Shown here piece after piece: positions 7,343 through 15,171 of a stretch of 64,000 nucleotides of DNA. Both the position numbers and the translations under genes were made by a program. The stretch comes from Streptomyces spongiicola. Its GTDB lineage: Bacteria; Actinomycetota; Actinomycetes; Streptomycetales; Streptomycetaceae. The DNA is taken from the NCBI RefSeq assembly GCF_003122365.1, contig NZ_CP029254.1, forward strand, positions 4,923,501-4,987,500, read 5' to 3'. Each line of letters begins with the position of its first letter. Within the stretch, counting starts at the first letter, position 1. The notes under the pieces are model-generated. The model was not told the DNA's origin. It was given only the letters and a program-made list of their open reading frames with translations, and did no database searches.

Positions 7343-9234
7343 CGCGCGTCGCCCGCCTCTCCCTGACCTGTGTCGTGCGCTGAGTCGGACTCCGGGCCGG
7401 ACCCTGTGTCGCGGCCTGGGCCGGACCCTGTGTCGTGCCCTGGGCCGGACCCTGGGCCGGACCCTGTGTCGCGGCCTGGGCCGGACCCTGTGTCGCGGCC
7501 TGAGCCGGACCCTGTGTCGTGCCCTGGGCCGGACCCTGTGTCGTGCCCTGGGCCGGACCCCGGGCCGGACCCTGTGTCGCGGCCTGGGCCGGACCCTGTG
7601 TCGTGCGCTGAGCCGGACCCCGGGCCGGACCCTGCGTCGTGCCCTGAGCCGGACCCCGGGCCGGACCCTGCGTCGTGCCCTGAGCCGGACCCTGCGTCGT
7701 GGCCTGTGTCGTGCGCTGAGCCGGACCCTGTGTCGTGCGCTGAGTCGGACCCCGATCCGGCCCGCCCGTGGTCCTCGGGGGTGATGCCGGAGGCGTCGCG
7801 GGGCAGCCGCAGTACGAAGACCGCACCGCCGTCGCCGTCCGCCGAGTTGGCCGCGGTGATGCCGCCACCGTGGATCAGGGCGTTCTCCATCGCGATGGAG
7901 AGCCCCAGTCCACTGCCCTCGGACCGCGGCCGCGAGGCGCTGGCCTTGTAGAACCGGTCGAAGACGTGCGGCAGGACCTCCTCCGGGATGCCCGGCCCGT
8001 GGTCCCGCACCTCGATGAGCAGTTCCTCGCCCTCCGTGCGCACCGCCACCCGCACCGGCGACCCGCCGTGCTTCAGCGCGTTGCCGATCAGATTGGCGAG
8101 TATGACGTCGAGGCGGCGCGGGTCGAGGCGGGCCATGATGCCGCGCTCCGCGTCCAGTTCGACGGCGTCCAGCCAGGCCCGGGCGTCGATGCAGGCGGTG
8201 ACCTGGTCGGCGACGTCGACGTCGTCGAGGACCAGCCGGGCCGTGCCCGCGTCGAAGCGGGTCACCTCCATCAGGTTCTCCACCAGGTCGTTCAGCCGCC
8301 GTGTCTCGCTCACCACCAGCTCCACCGCCGGGGCGATCATCGGGTCGAGGGCGTCCTGCTCACCCTCCAGGATCTCCGTCACCGCGGTCAGCGCGGTGAG
8401 CGGGGTACGCAGTTCGTGCGACATGTCGGCGACGAAGCGGCGGCTGGACTCCTCCCGCGCGCTCATGTCCGCCATCTTCTTCTCCAGCGACTCCGCCGCC
8501 CTGTTGAAGGTCCGGGACAGCTCCGCCAGTTCGTCCGTGCCGGACACCTGGAGCCGGGTGTCCAGTTTGCCCTCGCCGAGCTGTCTGGCCGCCTGCCCGA
8601 GCCGCTGGACCGGCTTGAGCACGGTCGTCGCCGCGGCCTGTGCCAGCAGCGCCGAGCCGGCCAGGGCCAGGGCCGTGGCGATACCCAGCGACCAGGCCAG
8701 CGAGTTGAGGTCCTGCCGCTCCTGGTCGAGGGACTTGAGCAGATAGCCGGTGGGGCCGCCGCCGACGACCCGGGTACCGGCCACCAGATAGGGGGTGTCG
8801 CCGCGCTGGGTGCGCACCCAGAACAGGTGCGGTTGCTCGGCGACCGCCTTCCGGAGCTCCGCGGGCACGTCGCGGAGTGTGAAGACGTCCGGGTCGGAGG
8901 CGCCGACGACGGGCCTGCCGGCCGCCCGCTCGCCGAGCAGCAGCACGCTGTAGCCGGCGTCGCCGCCGGCCATCTGCTCGGCGGTCGTCCGGAGTTCCCC
9001 TTCCGTGGGCCGCGCCGGCAGCGACGCGGCACGGTTCTGCATCTGCTGCCGGAAGTCGCCGAGCGCCGCGTCCTGCGTACGGGTCAGCACGGCCTCGCGG
9101 TTCAGCCAGTACGCGATGCCGGAGGCGGACACGGCGGCGGTCAGGGCGACCAGGCCGAAGACGACGACGAGGCGCAGTCTGAGACTGGTCCAGCCGAGTC
9201 CCGCGAGTATGGCCCGCTTCGCGGCACCGCTCAC
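7339..9234 (-). CDS. afsQ2: Sensor histidine kinase AfsQ2 with a long repeat tail
   Basis: Membrane sensor kinase of the AfsQ1/AfsQ2 system, which affects antibiotic production and development in S. coelicolor, notably under glutamate-based nitrogen conditions. Order: TM1 near 20-42, extracytoplasmic sensor region, TM2 near 178-200, HAMP domain (KPVQRLGQAARQLGEG...), H-box FVADMSHELRTPL with His273, N-box NLIGNALKHGG, G-boxes DHGPGIP and GSGLGLSI. The kinase core ends near residue 490. The remaining ~140 residues are a Gly/Ser/Asp/His repeat with 14 copies of [HR]D[TA]G separated by SGPG-type spacers; normal AfsQ2 is about 535 residues from memory. GTG/ATG start overlaps the afsQ1 stop region and gene order matches S. 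coelicolor. Confidence 0.93.
   Translation of the reverse strand: MSGAAKRAILAGLGWTSLRLRLVVVFGLVALTAAVSASGIAYWLNREAVLTRTQDAALGDFRQQMQNRAASLPARPTEGELRTTAEQMAGGDAGYSVLLLGERAAGRPVVGASDPDVFTLRDVPAELRKAVAEQPHLFWVRTQRGDTPYLVAGTRVVGGGPTGYLLKSLDQERQDLNSLAWSLGIATALALAGSALLAQAAATTVLKPVQRLGQAARQLGEGKLDTRLQVSGTDELAELSRTFNRAAESLEKKMADMSAREESSRRFVADMSHELRTPLTALTAVTEILEGEQDALDPMIAPAVELVVSETRRLNDLVENLMEVTRFDAGTARLVLDDVDVADQVTACIDARAWLDAVELDAERGIMARLDPRRLDVILANLIGNALKHGGSPVRVAVRTEGEELLIEVRDHGPGIPEEVLPHVFDRFYKASASRPRSEGSGLGLSIAMENALIHGGGITAANSADGDGGAVFVLRLPRDASGITPEDHGRAGSGSDSAHDTGSGSAHDTGHDAGSGSGHDAGSGPGSGSGHDAGSGPGSGSAHDTGSGPGRDTGSGPGSGPGHDTGSGPGHDTGSGSGRDTGSGPGRDTGSGPGSGPGHDTGSGPGRDTGSGPESDSAHDTGQGEAGDAR
7342..7761. 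repeat. Tandem repeat encoding the AfsQ2 C-terminal tail
   Basis: Units based on GCCGGACCCTGTGTCG with a variable CGGCCTGG/TGCCCTGG end make a 24-bp period (8 residues), with inserted 12-bp GCCGGACCCTGG half units. All unit lengths are multiples of three, so the reading frame is kept to the stop codon. Confidence 0.92.
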
Positions 9235-9908
9235 TGGGGCGTGTCCAGCCGGTAGCCCACACCTCTGACCGTGCGGATCAGCGTCGGCGAGGACGGTACG
9301 TCCTCCACCTTCGCCCGCAGCCGCTGGACGCAGGCGTCCACCAGGCGGGAGTCGCCGAGGTAGTCGTGCTCCCAGACCAGGCGCAGCAGCTGCTGGCGCG
9401 ACAGGGCCTGGCCGGGACGGCGGCTCAGCTCCAGCAGGAGACGCAGCTCGGTCGGCGTGAGTTGCAGATCCTCGCCGTTCTTGGTGACCGTCATGGCTGA
9501 GCGGTCGATCACCAGCGAGCCGAAGGTCGCCGAGTCCGTGGACTCGCGCTCACCGCGCCGCAGCACGGCTCGGATCCGGGCGTCGAGGACCCGCCCCTGC
9601 ACCGGTTTGACGACGTAGTCGTCGGCGCCCGACTCCAGGCCGACGACGACGTCGATGTCGTCGCTGCGCGCGGTCAGCAGGATGATCGGCAACTGGTCCG
9701 TGCGCCTGATCCGCCGGCACACCTCGAAACCGTCGATGCCGGGCAGCATCACGTCCAGCACGATCAGGTCCGGCCGCTGCTCGCGCAGCAGCTTCAGGCC
9801 GTCCTCGCCCGTCGCCGCGGTGGCCACACGGTGGCCCTGGCGTGACAGCGAGAGTTCGAGGGCCGTGCGGATGGCGTCGTCGTCCTCGATCAGCAACAGG
9901 AAAGGCAC
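9231..9908 (-). CDS. afsQ1: OmpR-family response regulator AfsQ1
   Basis: Response regulator partner of AfsQ2. Receiver domain with acidic pocket IEDDDA near residues 7-12, phospho-acceptor Asp52 in VLDVMLPGIDG, and the conserved Lys in DDYVVKPVQG; then an OmpR-type winged helix C-terminal domain with LTPTELRLLLELSRRPGQ, a recognition-helix segment DSRLVDACVQRLRAKVE and the wing IRTVRGVGYRLD. At 225 residues from GTG 9908 it equals the length I recall for the S. coelicolor protein; an ATG three codons upstream (9917) is an alternative. The long open frame upstream is intergenic. It is divergent from sigQ, with an AfsQ1-type box in between, and its stop overlaps the afsQ2 start. Confidence 0.96.
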   Translation of the reverse strand: MPFLLLIEDDDAIRTALELSLSRQGHRVATAATGEDGLKLLREQRPDLIVLDVMLPGIDGFEVCRRIRRTDQLPIILLTARSDDIDVVVGLESGADDYVVKPVQGRVLDARIRAVLRRGERESTDSATFGSLVIDRSAMTVTKNGEDLQLTPTELRLLLELSRRPGQALSRQQLLRLVWEHDYLGDSRLVDACVQRLRAKVEDVPSSPTLIRTVRGVGYRLDTPQ

Positions 9909-10010
9909 GGCATTCATTCTGGCCCATGCGGCCCCGACAGTTCGACCGCCGGACCGCCGCGACCCGGCCGCCGGACCGCCGCCGCCCCTCCCACCGGCGA
10001 AGAGGGGCCT

Positions 10011-10026
10011 GTGACAGGTCTGTGAC
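10011..10026. promoter_or_regulatory. AfsQ1 box between afsQ1 and sigQ
   Basis: GTGAC (10011-10015), a 6-bp spacer and GTGAC (10022-10026) exactly fit the AfsQ1 recognition pattern described in S. coelicolor, two GTnAC direct repeats spaced by six bases. It lies about 85 bp upstream of the sigQ start and about 100 bp from afsQ1, so it can serve sigQ activation and autoregulation. Confidence 0.8.
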
Positions 10027-10110
10027 AGTCGGCGGACAGCGGTGTGAAGTCCCCCGGGCAGAGTCTTCACCACGAGATGGGAACGGACTCCAGCCGACGG
10101 GGGGCGCGAG

Positions 10111-10890
10111 ATGAACTCACCGCACAGCACCGCTTCGAGCGCGGTTGTCACGCGTCTCCACGACGTCGTGCGGAACACCGAGAAGTCCGGCGCCGTGAAC
10201 GTGCGGGGGTGCGCTCGCGGCGCCGGGCGTCAGCACAAGCCGTCAGCCGCGGAGCAGGGGCGTACGTCCTGGATGACGGTCGTTGACGCGAAGGCCGAGG
10301 GGGGCCACGGGGGAAGCGCGTACGGGGAGGGGCCGGGGGAGCGGAGCCGTCCGGAGGGGCGGGCGGACGCCGAAGCGGCGTTCACCGCCTACGTCCGGGA
10401 GCGCCGGGCCTCCCTGTACGCGGCGGCGTACCACCTGACCGGTGACCGCTACGAGGCGGAGGACCTGCTGCAGAGCGCGCTGTTCTCCACCTACCGGGCC
10501 TGGGACCGGATCAGCGACAAGGCGGCGCTCGGCGGCTACCTGCGCAGGACGATGACGAACCTGCACATCAGCGCGTGGCGCCGGCGCAAGATCGACGAGT
10601 ACCCGACCGAGGAGCTCCCGGAGACGGTGGGCGACACGGACGCGATGCGCGGCACGGAACTGCGGGCGGTCCTGTGGCAGGCCCTGGCCCGGCTTCCCGA
10701 GTTGCAGCGCACGATGCTGGTGCTGCGCTACTACGAGGGGCGCACGGATCCGGAGATCGCGGACATCCTCGGCATCAGTGTCGGCACGGTGAAGTCGAGC
10801 ATCTGGCGCTCCCTGCGCCGGATGCGCGAGGACGGGGCCCTCAGCTTCGGCCGTGACCAGGAGGAGTCCTTCGGCGAGCTGGTGGCCTGA
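10111..10890 (+). CDS. sigQ: RNA polymerase sigma factor SigQ
   Basis: ECF-like sigma-70 family factor (SigE/SACE-type subgroup) of 259 residues. Region 2 runs through FTAYVRERRASLYAAAYHLT and the following EAEDLLQSALFSTYRAWDRI segment; region 4 is LPELQRTMLVLRYYEGRTD followed by the helix-turn-helix IADILGISVGTVKSSIWRSL. The first ~85 residues are a low-complexity extension also present in the S. coelicolor protein as I recall it; a later start at 10273 (GTGGTC... region, MTVVDAK) would give the compact sigma factor, but GGGGGCGCGAG before ATG 10111 supports the long form. In S. coelicolor sigQ is a direct AfsQ1 target that antagonises antibiotic production; the AfsQ1 box upstream fits this. 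Confidence 0.92.
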   Translation: MNSPHSTASSAVVTRLHDVVRNTEKSGAVNVRGCARGAGRQHKPSAAEQGRTSWMTVVDAKAEGGHGGSAYGEGPGERSRPEGRADAEAAFTAYVRERRASLYAAAYHLTGDRYEAEDLLQSALFSTYRAWDRISDKAALGGYLRRTMTNLHISAWRRRKIDEYPTEELPETVGDTDAMRGTELRAVLWQALARLPELQRTMLVLRYYEGRTDPEIADILGISVGTVKSSIWRSLRRMREDGALSFGRDQEESFGELVA

Positions 10891-11297
10891 GGGCCGGGTA
10901 GCTCCTGCGGGGCGAGCCTGTACGGGCGGGTGACCTCGGTCGGATAGCGGGGGCGCGGGGGACCCGCGCGGGCCACGGGGGAGTTGTTGCGGGGGCCCTC
11001 GGGAACGACGGGGCCCTCGGGAACGACGGGGTCCCCGGGAACGACGGGGGAGGGAAACGGGGGACCGCGGGGGAAGGCGGGGCGGGGCTGTACGGGACCG
11101 GGGGGTCCTGCACAGCCCCGCTTCGCGTGCCCGCGGCCGCGGCCGGAGCCGTGTGCCGCGGCCGCAGGCGCGTGCCGGACGGGTCAGCCGGGAGGGGCGC
11201 GGCGCCGGATGCCGTGGTCCCGCCGGGCCCTGGGCCCCAGCGAGCGGGCCGTCTCGGTCGGGCAGCCGGGTCCCCGGGCCGCTGTGAGCGGGCCGTC
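10891..11297. other. Convergent intergenic stretch with 18-bp repeats
   Basis: Three copies of an 18-bp unit (GCCCTCGGGAACGACGGG and one variant) lie at 10995-11048, followed by a G-rich run and the hairpin listed separately. Nothing gene-like is seen. Confidence 0.6.
11083..11120. terminator. Nested hairpin terminator between sigQ and the fusion gene
   Basis: CGGGGCTGT (11083-11091) pairs with ACAGCCCCG (11112-11120), and the loop holds an inner GGACC/GGTCC pair. Its place between two convergent 3' ends suggests a bidirectional terminator. Confidence 0.7.
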
Positions 11298-13157
11298 TCA
11301 GTCGGGCAGGAGGAGGTTGACGTCTCCGAACTCGCCCCACAGGTAGCGTTCGGCGCGCGCCTGCGCGTAACAGGCGGTGAGCAGCTCCGCTCCGGCCAAG
11401 ACCTCCAGAAGCCTCAGATGGGACGCCTCGGCCTGGTGCAGCCCGGTGAGGAGACCGGAGACCGTCCGGATCGCCCGTCGCGGGCCGATGACGAGATCGG
11501 TCCAGCCGCGGGCCGCTCGCACGCCGCCTCGCGGGTCGGCGGCGGACTCGAGGGCACGGACGGCGGTCGTACCGACGGCGATGATCCTCCCGCCGGATGC
11601 ACGCACATGGTTGATCAAGTGTGCCGTGGCCGGGGGAACCGCGAACAGCTCCGGGCCGGGCGGCCGGCTCGGGGCACCGGGGGTCGGCCGGGTGTGGAGT
11701 TCGATCGGTGCGATCACCACGCCCCGCGTCACCAGGGCGGTCACCAGCTGGTCGGTGAAGGGACGGGCCGCGCTGGGCAGCTCCGCGGACTGGTGGGTGG
11801 GCGCTCCCGACGCCACTTCCGCCGCCTCGGCGAAGACCGTCTGCTGCGCGGACGGCGGATGGCAGTCCCCGGCACCCTCGTGGAACGGGCGTCCCCGGAG
11901 CCGGAGACGCTCCGTCGCGGGCCCCGACGCCAGGAAACGTGCCAGCCACAACCGGTTCGATCCCGGCTCCAGCCTGTGGTCGAGCACCACCCGGACCCGG
12001 GCGTGGTCGTCAACGGCGACCACGGTCCCGGGCACACAGGTGCCGGCGGGCGTACCGCCCTCCGCGGAGGACAGCTCCACCACCCAGCGGCCGTCGTCCA
12101 ACCGGGTGGAGAACCGCAGGGTCACCGGTTCCGATCCGGCCCGGCCGTCGACCTTGGGGGGTGCGGTCGCGGAGGTGTTCACCACCAGGACGTCCAGCGG
12201 GCGCAGCAGGCGGGGCAGTTCGGAGAAGTGATGGTGGGTCACCTCGCCCGACGCCTTCCTCCCCACCAGCAGCCTCACGTCGCCACGGTCGACACCGTGC
12301 TCCTCCGGCGGCACGTTCGCCTTCAGGTTCGCGGGTAGGGAGAAGTTCCCGCGGGAGAGGCCGGTGCTCCCGCGGGCCGGTGGCCTCCGCCCGCCGCGCT
12401 GCGTATCGGGAGCGGAGGCGGAGGTGCCGTCGGTGGGGCCGGTGCCGTTGGTGCCGTTGGTGCCGTCGGTGGGGCCGGCGGGGTCGGTGCTGTTAGTGCC
12501 GTCGGTGGGGCCGGTGGGGCCGGTGGGCAAGGAGGTTCCCGCCCCGGCGCCCCGGAGGATCTCGGCCGTGTCGTAGTGGCCGGACGGGGCGCCGTGCTCC
12601 AGCAGCTCCAGCAGGGCGGGGACCTGCGTGTGGTCGTCGGAGTCGACGGTCCAGACGCGCACGAGCGGTTCCTCGATCGCGATCTCGGCCGCCAGCCGGT
12701 CCAGCGCCGCCTTGACCGCGTCGTACCCGCCGTGGGGGCCGCCGGGCTCCGCGCCGGTGTGGGGGCTGACGGCCGCAACGACGCCTCGCGACTCCCGCAG
12801 GAGCGGCAGAGCCGTGCGGAGCAGACCGAGGGGTGCCAGTACGGTCACGTCCAGCAGGCGGCGGAACGCGTCGGGTGGCTGGTCGCACAGCGCGAGCGGC
12901 GGCCGAACTCCGGCGTTGCTCACCAGGAGGTCGAGCCCTCCGAGGCCGCGGGCGGCCTCGACGAGCGCCGTCTGGTGGCTCTCGTCGCGGACGTCTCCGG
13001 CCAGCGCGGTCACGGGAGTCCTCGCCGAGGCTCCGACGCCGTCCACGGCACCGGCGTCGGCGGTGTCCAGCACCAGCGACCAGCCCCGGCCGTGCAGCCG
13101 ACGGGCCAGCTCGAGAGTCGGCGCGTCCAGGGAGCCCGCGATGACCGCAGTGCGCAT
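11298..13157 (-). CDS. Fusion of a short-chain dehydrogenase domain with a QueA-like domain
   Basis: A 619-residue two-domain protein. Residues 1-205 look like a short-chain dehydrogenase: strand MRTAVIAGS, LLVSNAGVRPP, Ser131 in AAVSPHTG and the catalytic pair Tyr145/Lys149 in GGYDAVKAALDRL; the usual TGxxxGxG loop is degenerate (AGSLDAPTLE). Residues about 205-265 are a Thr/Gly/Pro/Asn linker made of TDGTNGT-like repeats. Residues about 270-619 match S-adenosylmethionine:tRNA ribosyltransferase-isomerase (QueA): NFSLPANLKANVPPEE, HHHFSELPRLLRPLDVLVVN, IAVGTTAVRALESAA and GWTDLVIGP. QueA makes the epoxyqueuosine precursor in tRNA, a pathway Streptomyces is not expected to have in full. GGAG stands 9 bp before ATG 13157; the gene is monocistronic and convergent with sigQ. 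Confidence 0.82.
   Translation of the reverse strand: MRTAVIAGSLDAPTLELARRLHGRGWSLVLDTADAGAVDGVGASARTPVTALAGDVRDESHQTALVEAARGLGGLDLLVSNAGVRPPLALCDQPPDAFRRLLDVTVLAPLGLLRTALPLLRESRGVVAAVSPHTGAEPGGPHGGYDAVKAALDRLAAEIAIEEPLVRVWTVDSDDHTQVPALLELLEHGAPSGHYDTAEILRGAGAGTSLPTGPTGPTDGTNSTDPAGPTDGTNGTNGTGPTDGTSASAPDTQRGGRRPPARGSTGLSRGNFSLPANLKANVPPEEHGVDRGDVRLLVGRKASGEVTHHHFSELPRLLRPLDVLVVNTSATAPPKVDGRAGSEPVTLRFSTRLDDGRWVVELSSAEGGTPAGTCVPGTVVAVDDHARVRVVLDHRLEPGSNRLWLARFLASGPATERLRLRGRPFHEGAGDCHPPSAQQTVFAEAAEVASGAPTHQSAELPSAARPFTDQLVTALVTRGVVIAPIELHTRPTPGAPSRPPGPELFAVPPATAHLINHVRASGGRIIAVGTTAVRALESAADPRGGVRAARGWTDLVIGPRRAIRTVSGLLTGLHQAEASHLRLLEVLAGAELLTACYAQARAERYLWGEFGDVNLLLPD
12417..12536. repeat. In-frame repeat encoding the interdomain linker
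   Basis: Degenerate GGTGCCGTTGGTGCCGTCGG-like units encode the TGPTDGTN linker between the dehydrogenase and QueA-like domains (residues about 208-247). Confidence 0.85.
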
Positions 13158-13707
13158 GCCACTCTCCAGACTCTGCGCCCCGCTTCTCATCGTATGCCCC
13201 TCCCGGGCGGTTCGTGGGCGGTGCTCCGTCCACCGACGATCCTGGAAGGCCCGCGGCGGCCACGTGCCCGCGTCGCCGAACCGATTGCGCGGCGGCCCCT
13301 GGGGCGGGACGCGCCACCGGCCCCGCCGTGCGGTGGGCCGGCGTCCCTCCGGTCCCTGCGCCGTCGGTCCCTGTGCCGTGCCGGGCCGACCGCGTACCCC
13401 GCGGGCAGGTCGCCCGCTGCGGGTTCCGCGAGCCGCCGGACCCTCCGGTCACGGCAGGGGTGCCGCCCCGGGCCCCGGCCGCCCGCCGCCGCGTCGCCCC
13501 GCGTCGCACTCGGCGAGCGGCCCCGGGTAGGCGCAGCCCCGGGCCCCGGCCCCCGCCGCCCCGGCGGACGGCGGATCCCGCCGGGACGCCCCCGCTCCCC
13601 GGCTCTCCCGTTCCCCGGCTCTCCCGTTCTCCGTGTCGTCCGGGCGCCCGTGCCACAGGGGCACCGCGGCCAGCGCGCGACGCGGGCCTCGGTCTTGTCG
13701 AAGACGT
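13158..13707. other. 550-bp stretch without a recognisable gene
   Basis: GC-rich DNA between two genes that both read leftward. A doubled CGGCTCTCCCGTTC unit occurs near 13605-13630. Neither strand shows a frame with protein character, so I regard it as repeat-bearing intergenic DNA that may include the promoter of the fusion gene. Confidence 0.5.
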
Positions 13708-14343
13708 CTACACCGTCTCCCCGGCGGGCACGCGGCAGTTGCCGAGCGTGGCGGTGGCGAGGCGGACGAGTGCCTCGTCCGCGGCACAGGGGTGGGCGCC
13801 GAGCGCCGCCTGGCGCGCGACGATGCCGCGCTCCGCGCGCATCAGCCGCCAGCCCCGCCGGAGCAGGAAGGGCACGGACTTGCGGCCTTCGCGCAGATCC
13901 CGCACCAGGCGGCGGCGGAAGGTCGTCGAGGGCCGTCCGCGCAGGCACAGGGCGTCCGCGAGGAGGCCCAGCTCCCGGCAGCGGTCCACGATGTCCGCGG
14001 CGAAGATGCCCTCCGCGACGAAGAGCGGGGTGCGGGAGATGTCGACGGTCTCGCGGCCGGTCCGGGAGCTGGTGGCGATGTCGTACACGGGGACCGTCGT
14101 CCGCCCCGTGCGGCACAGCTCGGCGACCGCGCGGACCGCGGCGTCGGCGTCCCAGGAGGCGGGGGAGTCCCAGTCGACGGCCGCGGTGCCGGCCATCAGC
14201 GGGAGGCTCGGGTCGTCGCCCTCCTTGTAGAAGTCGTCGAGGCGCAGCACCGGGAGGCCGGAACGCGCGGCGAGGGACGATTTTCCGGAACCGGAGGGCC
14301 CGGACAGCAGGACGACGCGCGTCGGCGGGGGTTGGGAACTCAC
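13708..14343 (-). CDS. Uridine kinase-like P-loop protein
   Basis: A 211-residue kinase-like protein of the uridine/cytidine kinase and phosphoribulokinase superfamily. It opens with strand VVLLSG and a perfect Walker A, GPSGSGKS, then LDDFYKEGDD, which is the typical substrate-side Asp-Asp-Phe-Tyr motif of uridine kinases, a Walker B-like LFVAEGIFAADIV, and a lid with conserved arginines (TTFRRRLVRDLREGRK). It would phosphorylate uridine or cytidine in pyrimidine salvage, consistent with nearby add and deoC, though the exact substrate is not proven. The GTG start at 14343 is the only good start before the P-loop; upstream frame lacks protein character. It is divergent from the small secreted protein at 14464. 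Confidence 0.83.
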   Translation of the reverse strand: MSSQPPPTRVVLLSGPSGSGKSSLAARSGLPVLRLDDFYKEGDDPSLPLMAGTAAVDWDSPASWDADAAVRAVAELCRTGRTTVPVYDIATSSRTGRETVDISRTPLFVAEGIFAADIVDRCRELGLLADALCLRGRPSTTFRRRLVRDLREGRKSVPFLLRRGWRLMRAERGIVARQAALGAHPCAADEALVRLATATLGNCRVPAGETV

Positions 14344-14463
14344 GGGACACCAGTGTGAGGCATTGACCCGTGCGTGGGATCCCCCGGAGGTCCGGTTGGT
14401 ATCGAGCGTCACATCGCAACTACGCTGCGTCGTCGAACGGTTACTTCTGGAGGCAGGATTCCC

Positions 14464-14805
14464 ATGGCAGGCACGAAGTTGCTCAGGGCGGCCGGGCTGA
14501 CCGTGACCGCGCTGGGCGCGGCGCTCGGCGCCGGGGCCGCACCGGCCCAGGCGGCGCCCGCGGACGGCCACGGCCCGGCGGCGGTGAACGCCCTCGCGGA
14601 CACCGTCGGGTACGTCGGCGCACCCGTCGAGAGCATCCCGCTGAACCCGCTCGCGCACACCGGTGTGGACCCGCTCGACAACGGGGTCGGCACGCAGGTC
14701 GCCGACTTCCAGGCGCTGGACACCCGGTATGTCACCGGCTCGCTGGGCAGCCCACGGGAGATCCCGGTCGCCGGTCCGCTGCTCGGCGGGCTGATCCCGG
14801 GCTGA
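14464..14805 (+). CDS. Small secreted protein
   Basis: A 113-residue exported protein of unknown function. ATG 14464 follows a clear CTGGAGG ribosome site. The first ~32 residues form a Sec signal peptide (AGTKLLRAAGLTVTALG, alanine-rich core, cleavage near AQA-AP). The mature part carries a short pattern VESIPLNPLAHTGVDPLDNG and ends with a hydrophobic GPLLGGLIPG. Architecture is similar to the protein at 5063-5371. A downstream direct-repeat field begins at once after the stop codon. Confidence 0.78.
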   Translation: MAGTKLLRAAGLTVTALGAALGAGAAPAQAAPADGHGPAAVNALADTVGYVGAPVESIPLNPLAHTGVDPLDNGVGTQVADFQALDTRYVTGSLGSPREIPVAGPLLGGLIPG

Positions 14806-14808
14806 TCC

Positions 14809-14970
14809 GGGGCTGGTCCGGGGCTGGTCCCCGGCTGGTTCCGGGTCGATCCGGGGCCGATCCCGGGCTGGTCCCCGGCTGGTTCCGATCCGGGGCCGAT
14901 CCCGGGCTGGTCCCCGGCTGGTTCCGATCCGGGGCCGATCCCGGGCTGGTTCCGGGTCGATCCGGGGCCG
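14809..14970. repeat. 39-bp tandem repeat field after the secreted-protein gene
   Basis: Units built from GGCTGGTCCCCGGCTGGTTC and GATCCGGGGCCGATCCCGG recur with a 39-bp period (matching positions at 14881 and 14920) and degenerate flanking copies. Confidence 0.85.
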
Positions 14971-15080
14971 GTCTCTCGGCGGGTTCCGGGTCGGTGGTGA
15001 GGATGCGCCGTGGCTTCGGCGGTGAGGACGAGCGGTCGCTGCGCCGCCGGGTCCGCACCATGGCCGACGGGGAGCGGCAC

Positions 15081-15116
15081 GGCGGGCCCGCGGGGGCTCG
15101 CCCCCGCGGGCCCGCC
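15081..15116. terminator. 17-bp perfect hairpin terminator
   Basis: GGCGGGCCCGCGGGGGC (15081-15097) pairs perfectly with 15100-15116 around a 2-base loop. It lies between convergent genes and is one of two tandem hairpins. Confidence 0.8.
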
Positions 15117-15123
15117 GCCGTGC

Positions 15124-15159
15124 GGCGGGACGCGCGGCAGGTGCGCCGCGCGTCCCGCC
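15124..15159. terminator. 15-bp perfect hairpin terminator
   Basis: GGCGGGACGCGCGGC (15124-15138) pairs with GCCGCGCGTCCCGCC (15145-15159) around AGGTGC. It is only 12 bp past the stop codon of the deoC operon, so it probably terminates that operon while the neighbouring hairpin serves the opposite strand. Confidence 0.8.
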
Positions 15160-15171
15160 GACGGGGACGCG

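Noticed and set aside
9231..10178. AfsQ1 with a 90-residue extension
   Set aside because: The extension covers the afsQ1-sigQ promoter region with the AfsQ1 box; known AfsQ1 starts at PFLLLIEDD.
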